Under the pieces are notes generated by a model, which was not told the DNA's origin, made no database searches, and worked only from the letters and a program-made list of their open reading frames with translations. A stretch of DNA of 49,521 nt from Myxococcales bacterium. Its GTDB lineage: Bacteria > Myxococcota > Polyangia > Polyangiales > Polyangiaceae. Of the stretch, positions 8,211 to 17,518 are shown in pieces. Location: NCBI GenBank assembly GCA_003151595.1, contig PLXW01000112.1:1-49521 (forward strand). Direction: 5' to 3'. The position numbers and the translations under genes were made by a program. Position 1 is the first letter of the stretch, and each line of letters starts with the position of its first letter.

Positions 8211-9460
8211 GCACGCTCGAGCACGAAGGCGAATCGATCGACGCGCTGGCCAACAAGCTGCGACCGCAGTTCCCGCTCTTGAAGCGCGAGATCGACGGGC
8301 GGCCGCTCGCGTTCCTGGACAGCGCGTCGACGACGCCGAAGCCGCGCGTCGTGATCGATGCGGTGGTGAACTACTACGAGAACTGCACGGCGAACGTGCA
8401 TCGCGGAGTGCACGTGCTCGGCGAAGAGGCGACGCGTCTCTACGATGCGGCGCGCCTCGAAGTGGCGGCCCTCCTGGGCGCGGGCCCCGACGAGATCGTG
8501 TTCGTGCGCGGGACGACGGAAGCCATCAACCTTGTCGCCCACTCGCTGCACCTCACGAAGGAAGACGAAGTGGTCTTCCCCGCGAGCGAGCACCACGCCA
8601 ACTGGCTCCCGTGGCGGCAGAACGCGCGCGCGGTGCCGATGGCGATCGACGCCGACGGCCTGCCGCGCTGGGAGACGCTCACGTCGCTGCTGACGCCGCG
8701 AACGAAGCTGGTGTCGATCGGTCACATCTCGAACGTGACCGGCGCGATCGCGCCCGTGGCCGAGGTGGTCGCCGCGGCGCACGCGCGCGGGATTCCGGTG
8801 CTGCTCGATGCGGCCCAATCGCTCTCGCACCTGCCGATCGACGTGAAGAAGCTCGACGTCGATTTCCTCGCGGCGAGCGCGCACAAGGCGTTCGGCCCCA
8901 CCGGCGTCGGCGTGCTGTACGCGAAGCGCGAACGGCTCGCCGAGTTCCCGCTCTATCAAGTGGGCGGCGGCATGGTCGCGCTCAACGAGGACATCGCCGC
9001 CGGCGAGGTCGACCGCGGCTTCGTCCCGCGCGACGCGCCGTTCCGCTTCGAAGCGGGCACTCCGGCGATCGAAGCGGCCATCGGCTTCGCTGCGGCGATC
9101 CGGTGGATGCGCGCGATCGGCATGGACGCGATCCGCGCGCACGACGTGGCGCTGGCGACGCGCATGGTCCGCGGACTCTCCGGGATCCCCGGCGTGCGCG
9201 TGCTGGCGGCGGATCTCCCGGTGGAGAAGCGCGTGGCGCTCGTCACGTTCGTGGTCGACGCACCGGCGATGACGCAAGAGAACGTCGCCCGCGCGCTGTG
9301 CGACATGTTCGGCGTTTGCGTCTCGGGCGGTTACCACTGCACGCACGTGCTTCACGCCCGCGCGAAGCTCGACGGAACGGTCCGCGCGAGCCCGCACGTC
9401 TACAACACGGCTGCGGAGATCGATCGTCTGATCGAAGGCGTCGGCGAGATCGTCGGCTGA
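8207..9460 (+). CDS. Cysteine desulfurase-like PLP enzyme (SufS/CsdA family)
   Basis: A 417-aa class V aminotransferase-fold protein close to SufS/CsdA. It shows the N-terminal LDSASTTPKP, the PLP-contact segments SEHHANWLPW and LLDAAQSLSHLPID, the Schiff-base Lys227 in SAHKAFGPTGVG, and a group II catalytic Cys378 in SGGYHC followed by RASPHVYNT. It would release sulfur from cysteine (or act on selenocysteine) as an enzyme-bound persulfide. The usual SufS active-site text R-x-G-H-H-C is here S-G-G-Y-H-C, so the residue before the His-Cys pair differs. No other suf genes are nearby; instead it is coupled to an adenylate-forming enzyme, suggesting a dedicated rather than a general Fe-S role. 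Confidence 0.9.
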   Translation: MSTLEHEGESIDALANKLRPQFPLLKREIDGRPLAFLDSASTTPKPRVVIDAVVNYYENCTANVHRGVHVLGEEATRLYDAARLEVAALLGAGPDEIVFVRGTTEAINLVAHSLHLTKEDEVVFPASEHHANWLPWRQNARAVPMAIDADGLPRWETLTSLLTPRTKLVSIGHISNVTGAIAPVAEVVAAAHARGIPVLLDAAQSLSHLPIDVKKLDVDFLAASAHKAFGPTGVGVLYAKRERLAEFPLYQVGGGMVALNEDIAAGEVDRGFVPRDAPFRFEAGTPAIEAAIGFAAAIRWMRAIGMDAIRAHDVALATRMVRGLSGIPGVRVLAADLPVEKRVALVTFVVDAPAMTQENVARALCDMFGVCVSGGYHCTHVLHARAKLDGTVRASPHVYNTAAEIDRLIEGVGEIVG

Positions 9461-9498
9461 TCGACTCGCGCTCGAGAGCATTCCTCAGCGATCTCTCC

Positions 9499-9608
9499 GC
9501 GCACCCTCACCCCCCAGCCCCCTCTCCCGCAAGGGGAGAGGGGGAGCCAACGCGTGATCTCTCCTCCCCTCTCCCCTTGCGGGAGAGGGGCCGGGGGTGA
9601 GGGTGCGC
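9499..9608. repeat. Long inverted repeat (dispersed GCAA-hairpin element, full pair)
   Basis: Two arms of about 43 nt (9504-9546 and 9561-9603) are near-perfect reverse complements, extended outward by GCGCA/TGCGC and separated by about 14 nt. Each arm also folds on itself through CTCTCCCGCAAGGGGAGAG. The element lies between the convergent ends of the desulfurase gene and the DUF2807 gene, so it may also act as a two-way terminator. A half copy lies at 1239-1278. No transposase is nearby, fitting a REP- or MITE-like unit. Confidence 0.85.
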
Positions 9609-9641
9609 GAGAGACGCGGAGAAGATCCGCGAGCCGCGCGC

Positions 9642-10364
9642 TTAGAGCCGCGAGACCTCGCCGCTCCCTTCGATCTCGAGCGACGTGATCCGCGCCTCAC
9701 CCGAGTAGTGCAGGTCACCGGACCCGTGAATGCGGATGGTCGTGTCGCCGCCGTGGAGATCGGCCGTCACGTCGCCCGATCCATCGATCTCGAACGCGCC
9801 GCCGCTGACCGCGAACGCGCGCGCATCGACGTCGCCCGATCCTTCGAGCTTCGCCTGGATGCGCTTGCCCGAGCCGCTCAGCGTGACGTCGCCCGAGCCT
9901 TCGACCGAGCAGCTCACGAGATCCGCGGCGCCCGAGTAGCGGATGTCGCCGCTGCCGGTCACGGCGAGATCGAGCTTCGCGTGCGTCCCCGCGCCGACGA
10001 CGGCGACGTCGCCCGAGCCGCTGATCTTCACGCCGTTGAGGACCGGCGTGTCGATGTCGAGCCGCGCCGACTGCTCCTGGGGGCAGTTGCCGATGCACCA
10101 GTCGTTCTTGATCTCGATGATCAGCGCATCGCCCTCGACGCGCGTGACGACCTTGTCGGGCGAGATGACCTTCGTGGTGAGCGACACCGCGAGCGGACGC
10201 CCTTCGTGGACGAAGACGTCGACCGGTGAGCGGAGGTCGATCCGCGTGAACGGGCCCGTGACGCGGGGCCGGGTCACGCCGGCAGGGCTCGCGCTGGCGC
10301 TCGGGTGGAAACAGGCGAGGACCGCGGCCGCGGCCAGGGCGGAGAGGACGAGCAGGCGTTTCAT
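9642..10364 (-). CDS. DUF2807 (head-GIN) domain secreted protein
   Basis: The 240-aa product has a cleavable signal peptide or lipoprotein-like leader (MKRLLVLSALAAAAVLACFH) followed by a DUF2807 domain, annotated elsewhere as putative autotransporter adhesin or head GIN domain. The hallmark is visible: seven evenly spaced GSG[D/E] motifs (SGSGDV, TGSGDI, EGSGDV twice, DGSGDV, HGSGDL, EGSGEV) about 18-20 residues apart, expected to form coils of a beta-solenoid. A CIGNC motif lies before the repeats. The protein is probably surface exposed. It runs in the same direction as asd but after a 33-bp gap, so cotranscription is possible though no functional link is evident. Confidence 0.88.
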   Translation of the reverse strand: MKRLLVLSALAAAAVLACFHPSASASPAGVTRPRVTGPFTRIDLRSPVDVFVHEGRPLAVSLTTKVISPDKVVTRVEGDALIIEIKNDWCIGNCPQEQSARLDIDTPVLNGVKISGSGDVAVVGAGTHAKLDLAVTGSGDIRYSGAADLVSCSVEGSGDVTLSGSGKRIQAKLEGSGDVDARAFAVSGGAFEIDGSGDVTADLHGGDTTIRIHGSGDLHYSGEARITSLEIEGSGEVSRL

Positions 10365-10397
10365 GGCAGGCTAGTCGCCCGAGGAGCCCGCTTTATT

Positions 10398-11393
10398 TCA
10401 GAGTCGCTCGGCGATCTGCACCGCGTTCAACGCTGCGCCTTTGCGCAGGTTGTCGCTCACGATCCAGAGATCGATCGCCCCCGGCACCGCCAGGTCGTCG
10501 CGAACGCGCCCCACGTAGACCGGATCGGTCCCCGACGCCTGAAGCGGCTGCGGGTGCTTGCCCGGCGCGTACGCCTCCTCGACGAGCACCACCCCTTCGG
10601 CGCCGCGCAGCAGATCCTTCGCTTCCTTAGCCGTCATCGGGCGATGAAACACGGCGTGCACCGACTCGCTGTGGCCGTTCACCACCGGGACGCGCACCGT
10701 CGTCGGCGAGACGCCGATCGACTCGTCGCCCAGGATCTTGCGCGTCTCGTTCACCATCTTCCACTCCTCTTCGGAGTAGTCGTTCGCGCCGGCCTTCCAG
10801 TCGCAGAGCACGTTGAAGGCAATGGCCCCGGGGAAAACGTTCGCTTCGTGCGGGCGACCTTCGAGCATGGCGCGCGTCTGCGCGTGGAGCTCTTCGACCG
10901 CCGCGTGACCCTTGCCGCTCGTCGCCTGGTACGTGGACACGATGACGTGCTTCAAGCGCGCGGCGTCGTGTAGCGGCTTCAAGGCGACGACCATCTGAAT
11001 CGTGGAGCAGTTCGGGTTGGCGATGATCCCCTTCGGGCGCCGCTTGGCCGCGCTCATGTTCACTTCGGGGACGACGAGCGGAACGTCCGCGTCCATCCGC
11101 CACGCGCTCGAGTTGTCGATGACGACCGCGCCCGCGCTCGCCGCGATCGGCCCGTACTCGCGCGCCACGCTGGCCCCGGCGCTGAAGAGCGCGATGTCGA
11201 CGCCGGCGAACGACGTGGGCTTCAGCTCTTCGACCGTCACCGTGCCGCCGGCGAAGGGGAGCGTCGTCCCCGCCGTGCGCGCGCTCGCCAGCGCGATGAG
11301 CTTCTTGACCGGGAATTTCCGGGCTTCCAGCGTTCGAAGCATTTCGCGACCGACAGCGCCGGTCGCACCTACAACGGCGACGACTTTCGACAT
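10398..11393 (-). CDS. asd: Aspartate-semialdehyde dehydrogenase
   Basis: The 331-aa enzyme reduces aspartyl-4-phosphate to aspartate semialdehyde with NADPH, the branch point to lysine/diaminopimelate, threonine and methionine. The Rossmann entry VAVVGATGAVGREML starts the protein; catalytic Cys129 lies in ANPNCSTIQM, Gln156 in TYQATSGKG, and His241 in NGHSESVH. Length is typical of the family. The start ATG at 11393 is the only plausible one. The gene stands alone rather than with other lysine-pathway genes. Confidence 0.97.
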   Translation of the reverse strand: MSKVVAVVGATGAVGREMLRTLEARKFPVKKLIALASARTAGTTLPFAGGTVTVEELKPTSFAGVDIALFSAGASVAREYGPIAASAGAVVIDNSSAWRMDADVPLVVPEVNMSAAKRRPKGIIANPNCSTIQMVVALKPLHDAARLKHVIVSTYQATSGKGHAAVEELHAQTRAMLEGRPHEANVFPGAIAFNVLCDWKAGANDYSEEEWKMVNETRKILGDESIGVSPTTVRVPVVNGHSESVHAVFHRPMTAKEAKDLLRGAEGVVLVEEAYAPGKHPQPLQASGTDPVYVGRVRDDLAVPGAIDLWIVSDNLRKGAALNAVQIAERL

Positions 11394-11494
11394 GGCCCCT
11401 CACTTTAGCGACGGAACGAGCTCACGCACCACCATTCGGCGAGCACGGCGGTGAGCCCGCCTCGCTCCCCTCGGCTGCTACGCTCCAGAGTGAA

Positions 11495-14458
11495 ATGCGA
11501 TTCCGCGGATTCGCCGTCGTCCTCGCCACGCCGCTCGCTGCGGCGTCGTGCGCGACGACCGTTCCGCACGCCGAGAGCCCGCGCGCGAGCGCGCTCCACG
11601 CGAGCACGGTGAGGCTCCCGGTCGACCCCACGGTGCGCGACGTCCGCTTCGTGCCGATGGCTCCGCGTGAAGAGAAGACGTTCGGATCCGATCCCGGCGG
11701 CGGCGTCCGCGCGATCGAAGACGGCGTGCGGATCGTGTCGTTGCCCGGAGGCGCCGTGCTCACCAGCGACGATCGCCTGCCGATGGCGATGGAGCGGCCG
11801 ATCGTCGCCGCGCTGCCGGAGCGGCTGGGCGGCGGGTTCCTCTTCGTCGTGGACGGCACGCACGTGTGGCGCTCCGACGGATGGCTCGAACCGGCGCGGC
11901 CGCTCTTCACGTCGCGCCCCTCGTTCCTGGATGCGTACGGGCGCGTGACGGGTGGAGTCGTGGCCGGGCTCGATCGCGTCTACGTGTTCACCGGATCGAC
12001 GACGCGATCGTGGCAAGCGATCGACGGCGCGACCGGGAGAGAGATGCCGCTCGGGCCGTGGCCTGCGTCGCCGTCGATCAGCGCGTACGCGGCGGTCGAC
12101 GGATGGCGCGCGATCGCGGTCGCCGATCTACGCGGCACGATAGCCACCTTCGACGCGGGGGCCACCTGGCGCGCGATCCGATTGCCGATCGACGCGCACG
12201 ACGTGAGCGCGAGCGGCGAAGGGTTCGAGGTGAAAGGGACCGACGCCGCGGGGAACGAGGCGCGCTACGACGTCCATGCCGACGGGCAAGCGACCCGCGC
12301 ACCCGACGCGCACGTCGATGCAACGGAGGCGGACGCGCGCACCTCCTCGCGCGAACCGACCGGCCCGCTCGGGCCGAACGCGCTCGCCGCTGCGATCGAA
12401 GACGGTTGGCCGGCGGGTGACGGCACGGCGATCGTGGCGCGCGACGGAGCGATCGCGCGCGTGCGCCTCGACGACGGCGGCATCGCCGAGATCGCGCCGG
12501 GCGCCTACGACCTTCGGCCGTCACGCTGTCACCCGATCGCGCTGGGTGCGAAGGGCGGCGTGGGCTTCGTCTGCGGCGAGCCGCGCGGCGCGACGATCCT
12601 CTACGCCTTCGACCCCGCGCGCGGTCGCATGGACGAGCTGCGTCGCTTTGCTTCGCCGCGCGCGGTCCTCGCCTCGGGCAACGGCGCGGTGGCCGTGCAC
12701 GGCGCGTGCGACCCCTCGGCCCCGAGCGACACCAGCGATCACGCGCATCACTACTGCGTGCGAACGCGCGAAGGGGCGTGGCGCGAGATTCGCGTCGAAG
12801 GGGACGTCGGCGGCGAACGGGTCGTCGTGCTCGCCGACGGGCGCGTCGTGATCGTCTCGCCCCCCCAGGGAAACCTCGCTGCCGCGCGCGTCACGATCCT
12901 CGAAGGGGAGCGCGCGCGCGGCGTCCCGCTCGCGTTCTCACCGCTCGCGAAGAGCGGGCCGCCGATGAGCGTCGACGTGCAGCGCGTGCTCGACGTCGGC
13001 GTGTGGCTCGACGGGTTCGAAGAGCGAAGACCGGGCGTGGTCGGCGGATGGATCGAAGCGGCGGGGACCATGCTCGGCGTCGAAGTCGATCTCGAAGGTC
13101 ACGTGCGCTTCGGCCAGTACGTGCGCGACGCGGGCAAGACGATGGTCTCGGGGCGCTACGGTCTCGGATGGACGCCGTCGCTCCTCGGGCTCGAGACCAC
13201 CGACGGCGGCATGACCTGGACGCCGATCGCCGTCCCCGCGCCGATCGCCGTCGGACGCGCCGTCGCCTCGCGCGCGTGCGGGCCCATCGGGTGCTCGGCC
13301 GCGGGGTGGTTGAAGATCGGTTGGGGCGCGGCGGCGTCGCATCGCGCCGACGAGCTCGGACCTTCGCGCGCGGGCGCTCGTCGAACGGCCATCACGCTCG
13401 ACCTCGCATGCGACGCCGTCCCCGATCACGCGCGCAATGCGTCGGGCGATCCCTTCACCGCATTCCCCGTCCCCACGATCACCAACGACGAGAGTCTCAT
13501 CGCAAACGACGGCCCCGGCGCGCGTGTCTTCGCGTGGGGACCGAAGAGCGCCGACTGGGAGCGCGTGGCGAAATGGACCGTGCGCTGGGTGTGGCCGTTC
13601 GGCGGCGCCTCCGAGGCGCGATCGACGATCGCCTCTCCCGTCCCCTCGCTCGTCGCCGGCGCCGCGCGCATCGGCGCGGCGCGATCCCTCAAGTGGACGA
13701 CCCTCGAAGGGGACGACGCCTCTCACGCGCTCCTCGCGACGCATCGCAAGCGCGACGAGACGAGCCTCTTCGAGCTCGAAGCCGACCACGCTCCGCTCGA
13801 GATCGAGCGCGCCGACGGCGAGCCGTTCGGCGAGGTCGACGCCGCGGCGCGCGTCGGAGGGCGCTGGTACATCGCCACCCCGCCGCGCCAGGGCGATCGC
13901 GCAGAGGCGACCGTCTGGCAGGTGGATGGCGCCGTGGCGCACGAGCTCGCGCGCGTCCCGCGATCGAACGACCGAGCGCATGGTGGGCTCGCGTGGCGAA
14001 GTGACGGCAAGGCGATCGGCTTCTTCGTCACGGGCACGCCGTCGTCGTGGCCCACGCGCTGGCTCGTTCCCATCGATCTCGAGACTGGCGCGCTGGGCGA
14101 CGTCGAATCGCTCGGCGCCCAGGACTTCGGCGATCGCCCGGCGCTCCCCGCCTGCACCGGCGACGACGCCGGTTGGTCGCTCGACGCACCAGGACTCTTC
14201 CCGATTCGGCTCGCGATCTCGGGCGCCGAGCCGGCCTCGGTCAGCCTGGGGGCCCCGCTCGTTCGTGTTCGCGTCTCCGGCGCGCGCGCGTGCATCGAGC
14301 GCCTCGGAGGGTCGGTCGACGCTCTCCCTACCGATCGCGCTACCGATCGCGCGAGCACCCACACGTCGCCCAAGACGCCGTCGCCCGCTTCGCTAAGCGT
14401 CGCTCTCACGAGCAACGGCGGACGCGAGCGACGCCAGCTTCGCTGCAACGAACGTTGA
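11495..14458 (+). CDS. Large lipoprotein with Asp-box (propeller-like) motifs, function unknown
   Basis: The 987-aa product starts with a short leader ending in a lipobox-like AASC (Cys19), suggesting an outer-membrane or periplasmic lipoprotein. The body is rich in beta-strand-like segments and contains Asp-box-like motifs (FDAGATWRAI near 218, TTDGGMTWTPI near 567) as in sialidase-type beta-propellers; several further blades are likely but divergent. Cysteines are scattered (for example RACGPIGCSAAGW). The last 40 residues are low complexity with Thr/Asp/Arg (DRATDRAST). The start ATG at 11495 leads straight into the signal peptide. It stands alone with a 362-bp gap downstream. No enzymatic motif is visible. 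Confidence 0.85.
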   Translation: MRFRGFAVVLATPLAAASCATTVPHAESPRASALHASTVRLPVDPTVRDVRFVPMAPREEKTFGSDPGGGVRAIEDGVRIVSLPGGAVLTSDDRLPMAMERPIVAALPERLGGGFLFVVDGTHVWRSDGWLEPARPLFTSRPSFLDAYGRVTGGVVAGLDRVYVFTGSTTRSWQAIDGATGREMPLGPWPASPSISAYAAVDGWRAIAVADLRGTIATFDAGATWRAIRLPIDAHDVSASGEGFEVKGTDAAGNEARYDVHADGQATRAPDAHVDATEADARTSSREPTGPLGPNALAAAIEDGWPAGDGTAIVARDGAIARVRLDDGGIAEIAPGAYDLRPSRCHPIALGAKGGVGFVCGEPRGATILYAFDPARGRMDELRRFASPRAVLASGNGAVAVHGACDPSAPSDTSDHAHHYCVRTREGAWREIRVEGDVGGERVVVLADGRVVIVSPPQGNLAAARVTILEGERARGVPLAFSPLAKSGPPMSVDVQRVLDVGVWLDGFEERRPGVVGGWIEAAGTMLGVEVDLEGHVRFGQYVRDAGKTMVSGRYGLGWTPSLLGLETTDGGMTWTPIAVPAPIAVGRAVASRACGPIGCSAAGWLKIGWGAAASHRADELGPSRAGARRTAITLDLACDAVPDHARNASGDPFTAFPVPTITNDESLIANDGPGARVFAWGPKSADWERVAKWTVRWVWPFGGASEARSTIASPVPSLVAGAARIGAARSLKWTTLEGDDASHALLATHRKRDETSLFELEADHAPLEIERADGEPFGEVDAAARVGGRWYIATPPRQGDRAEATVWQVDGAVAHELARVPRSNDRAHGGLAWRSDGKAIGFFVTGTPSSWPTRWLVPIDLETGALGDVESLGAQDFGDRPALPACTGDDAGWSLDAPGLFPIRLAISGAEPASVSLGAPLVRVRVSGARACIERLGGSVDALPTDRATDRASTHTSPKTPSPASLSVALTSNGGRERRQLRCNER

Positions 14459-14821
14459 CGTCGCCCGACATCACGTACGCCTCGGCGCGGATCGGCGAGC
14501 ATCTCGAATGTGCACTCTCGCCTAGTGACCTTTTCAAAGTTGAACGCTGCGAAGGAGACTCGAGCACGCAACTTCGCCAATCCGATTCAATCGGGTCGTG
14601 GCACGTCCTCTGCACCACCGCCGAGGTGCCTGCGTAGAGTGCGACTGCCCCCCCGGTCCCTTTGCGCGGGCACTAATCTTTTGTCCGAGTGAACGGCGAT
14701 CCATGCAGGCGCTCTTCCGGGCGCGTAGCGCGTCGCGCCGTCGTGACCGGTGAACGGACGATGACGCCGCCGGTTTGGAGACCGCGTAGGTGTGTCGCCC
14801 CTTTTTGATACGGTGGGTCGC
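14459..14821. other. Intergenic region without recognised gene
   Basis: This 363-bp gap between the Asp-box lipoprotein gene and the Omp85-like gene has lower GC content than the genes and mixed codon bias in every frame. A small palindrome CCGATTCAATCGG lies at 14582-14594 and could be an operator. No convincing RNA gene, terminator with T-tract or conserved ORF is seen; the promoter for the outer-membrane protein should lie here. Confidence 0.4.
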
Positions 14822-16639
14822 ATGAGGGCGATCGCGGCCATGGCCGTTGGGGCGTGCGTGGTCGCGATGGCGATGCACGCGCGCGCCGACGAGCCGCCGC
14901 CGACGCTGCGCGCTCAGGAGTTTTCCCCGTACGAGCACCGCGCGATCGACGACGCGCTCGCTTCGCTCCACACGACGATCGACGACGCGCCCGAAGGGAA
15001 GACGCTCGAGGGCATCGACGTCGTCTCGCTCGACGTGCTCGACCACAACGATCCCGTGCCGGCGCTGGCCGCGAGCCTCGTCAACACGATCCACGTCACG
15101 ACGAAGCACTACGTCGTCGATCGCGAGATCCTCCTGCGCGTCGGTCAGGCGTACAAGAGCGTCGTCGTCGAAGAGTCGGTGCGGAACCTCCGGCTCCTGC
15201 CGCAGCTCTCGCTGGTCGTGGGGATCGCCACGCGCGGGAGCGATCGCGATCACGTGCGCCTCCTGGTCATCACCAAGGACGTGTGGAGCTTGCGGCTCAA
15301 CTGGGATCTCCAGCTCTCGTCGAGCGGGCTCGAAGACCTCGTCATTCAACCGAGCGAAGAGAACTTCCTCGGCACGCATCAAGTCGGCTCGCTCTACTTC
15401 GAGCGCGACCCGGCCACGCTGACCTTCGGCGCCGGCTATCACGCGCCGCGCGTGAGCGGGACGCGGAGCGTGATCGACGCCAGCGCCAACGTCATCGTCA
15501 ATCACGTCAACGGTACGCTCGAGGGCTCGTACGGCGAGTTGCTCGCGTACCAGCCGCTGTTCTCGGCGCGCACCGAGTGGGCGTGGGACTCGCTCGTGGC
15601 GTGGAACCAGCTCACGGCGCGGCGCTTCATCGGCGTGTACGAAGCGGCGTACGAGGCGGGGCCGGGGACGAACGATCTCGTGCCGTGGGAGTACCGCGTG
15701 CGAACGTACGACGCGCAGGAGTCGATCACGCGATCGTTCGGCTGGAACTCGAAGCACGACATCTCGCTCGGCGGGTTCGTCGACGTGCGCGAGTACAAGA
15801 CGACGCAGCTCGACAGCCAGGTGAACCCCGGCGCGGTCGCGCGCTTCTTCGCCGCGAACGTCCCCCGCAGCGACGATCGCGTCGCGCCGTTCCTGCAGTA
15901 CCACGGCTACGAGACCCGCTTCATTCGCGTGCTCGACTTCCAGACGCTCGGTCTTCAAGAGGACTACCGCCTCGGTCATGAAGTGTTCGTGCGCTTCACG
16001 CCGGTCACGCGCGCGCTCGGATCCACGCGCGACTTCGTCGGCGTCTACGCCGCGGCCTCGTACACGATCCCGATCGGTAACGGTCTGTTACGCGGGTCGA
16101 TCGAATCGGCGACCGACGCCGAGCCCGATCGCCTGAGCGACGCCTCCATCTCGGGCGGCTTCCAGCTCGTCTCGCCGAGCTTCGGCATCGGGCGCGTCGT
16201 CTACGACACGCACGCGCTCTCGCGTTACCGCAATTACATGAACACTCAGACGTTCCTCGGCGGCGACGGTCAGCTGCGTGGCTACCCGTCGAACTTCTTC
16301 GTGGGCAAGGACGTCGTCACGTCGAACTTCGAATTTCGAACGATGCCCGTCGAGATCTTCCACGCCGCGGAGCTCGGCGGCGCGCTCTTCTACGACGTGG
16401 GCGACGCCTTCAACGGATGGTCGAACCTCCGCCCCGCGCAGTCGACCGGCTTCGGCATCCGCACGCTCTTCCCGCAGCTCGATCGCCTCGTCTTCCGCGC
16501 CGACGTCGGCTTCCCGCTCGGCGAAGCGTCGCGCTTGCCGGGCGTGTCGCCGTGGTCGTTCTTCATCGCCTTCGGGCAGGCGTTCGGCTTGCCGTCGCTG
16601 ACGTCGGCGGCGCTGCCGAGCGGGGCTCCCGCGAACTAG
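14822..16639 (+). CDS. Omp85/BamA-TamA-like outer-membrane protein
   Basis: The 605-aa product has a signal peptide (MRAIAAMAVGACVVAMAMHARA). One POTRA-like region follows at about 60-165 (EGIDVVSLDVL, VVDREILLRVGQAY, VVEESVRNLRLL, VRLLVITKDVWSLRLNWDLQ). The rest is a series of alternating amphipathic strands consistent with a 16-stranded barrel of the bacterial surface antigen type, ending in a typical C-terminal strand region (SPWSFFIAFGQAFGLPS). GDGQLRGYP near residue 480 matches the conserved L6-type RGY/F motif of this family, and LGGALFYDVGDAF is another family hallmark. Only one POTRA unit makes it unlikely to be the main BamA; it may assemble or secrete a dedicated substrate. I chose the ATG at 14822 for the signal peptide. 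Confidence 0.85.
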   Translation: MRAIAAMAVGACVVAMAMHARADEPPPTLRAQEFSPYEHRAIDDALASLHTTIDDAPEGKTLEGIDVVSLDVLDHNDPVPALAASLVNTIHVTTKHYVVDREILLRVGQAYKSVVVEESVRNLRLLPQLSLVVGIATRGSDRDHVRLLVITKDVWSLRLNWDLQLSSSGLEDLVIQPSEENFLGTHQVGSLYFERDPATLTFGAGYHAPRVSGTRSVIDASANVIVNHVNGTLEGSYGELLAYQPLFSARTEWAWDSLVAWNQLTARRFIGVYEAAYEAGPGTNDLVPWEYRVRTYDAQESITRSFGWNSKHDISLGGFVDVREYKTTQLDSQVNPGAVARFFAANVPRSDDRVAPFLQYHGYETRFIRVLDFQTLGLQEDYRLGHEVFVRFTPVTRALGSTRDFVGVYAAASYTIPIGNGLLRGSIESATDAEPDRLSDASISGGFQLVSPSFGIGRVVYDTHALSRYRNYMNTQTFLGGDGQLRGYPSNFFVGKDVVTSNFEFRTMPVEIFHAAELGGALFYDVGDAFNGWSNLRPAQSTGFGIRTLFPQLDRLVFRADVGFPLGEASRLPGVSPWSFFIAFGQAFGLPSLTSAALPSGAPAN

Positions 16640-16645
16640 TCGCGA

Positions 16646-17518
16646 TCAGACCTTCTCGGCGCTGGCCCGTCCGAGCAACCCCGTCGGCTTCACGAGAAGC
16701 ACGCCGATAAGCACCGCGAACACGAGCACGTCGACGCCGCCCGAATAGTCGGTGAGCTTCACGAGCTCGCCGAGGACGCCGAGCAAGAGTCCGCCGAGCA
16801 TCGCGCCGGTGAGGCTGCCGATGCCGCCCAGCACCGCGGCGACGAACGCGCGCGTGCCGATCACGAAGCCCATCGTCGGATACACCTGCGACTGATCGAG
16901 ACAGAAGAGCACCGCGCCGATCGCGGCCAGCGAAGAGCCGAGCGCGAACGTCGATGCAATCACGCGCGACGTGCGGACGCCCATGAGCCGCGCAGCCTCT
17001 TCGTTCGCCGAGAGCGCGCGCAGCGCCTTGCCGAACCACGTGCGTTTCACGATCACTTCGAGCGCGATCATCACCACGAGCGCCGTCACGAAGATGAGCG
17101 CGCGCGTGTGATCGAAGAGGCGTGGGTACGGGCGGAAGCGCGCGGTGAAGAGGAGCTGCGCCAGGTTCTGCAGAAAGACCGAGCACCCGATCGCCGTGAC
17201 GAGCGGTGTGACGCGCACGATTGCGCGGGAGCCGCGATGCCGAAGCGGCCGGTACGCGACCCGTTCGATCGTGAGCCCCAGCGCCGACGCGGCGATCATC
17301 GCCAGCACGGTCCCCGCGATCCCGGCGAGCATCGGGCTCGCGCTTCCGCCGAGCGCGCTCATGGCGAAGAGTCCGGCGTACGCGGCCATCATGAACACCT
17401 CGCTGTGCGCAAAGTTGATGAGGCGCAGCACGCCGTAGACCATCGTGTACCCGAGCGCGACGAGCGCGATCATCGAGCCCTGCGCGAGGCCGGTGACGAT
17501 CGCGTCGAGGAGCCTCAT
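16646..17518 (-). CDS. Branched-chain amino acid-type ABC transporter permease (LivH-like)
   Basis: The 290-aa integral membrane protein has about eight hydrophobic segments and LivH/LivM-family signatures: ALGYTMVYGVLRLINFAHSE near the N-terminus, ERVAYRPLRHRGSR, and the late GTRAFVAAVLGGIGSLTGAM loop with its EAA-like Gly pattern. Its ATG overlaps the stop of the upstream binding-protein gene (ATGA), so the two are cotranslated. The ATG at 17518 opens on the family start. The second permease (LivM) and ATPases (LivG, LivF) are not next to it: the gene ends 6 bp from the convergent Omp85-like gene. The other subunits must be encoded elsewhere if the transporter works. Confidence 0.92.
   Translation of the reverse strand: MRLLDAIVTGLAQGSMIALVALGYTMVYGVLRLINFAHSEVFMMAAYAGLFAMSALGGSASPMLAGIAGTVLAMIAASALGLTIERVAYRPLRHRGSRAIVRVTPLVTAIGCSVFLQNLAQLLFTARFRPYPRLFDHTRALIFVTALVVMIALEVIVKRTWFGKALRALSANEEAARLMGVRTSRVIASTFALGSSLAAIGAVLFCLDQSQVYPTMGFVIGTRAFVAAVLGGIGSLTGAMLGGLLLGVLGELVKLTDYSGGVDVLVFAVLIGVLLVKPTGLLGRASAEKV

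Noticed and set aside
7976..9481. Minus-strand 500-codon frame opposite the desulfurase
   Set aside because: Shadow of the well-supported SufS-like gene, with no recognisable domain.
14534..15979. Long minus-strand open frame opposite the Omp85-like gene
   Set aside because: Arg/Glu/Val-rich translation typical of antisense frames in high-GC DNA; the plus-strand gene has a signal peptide, POTRA and barrel motifs.
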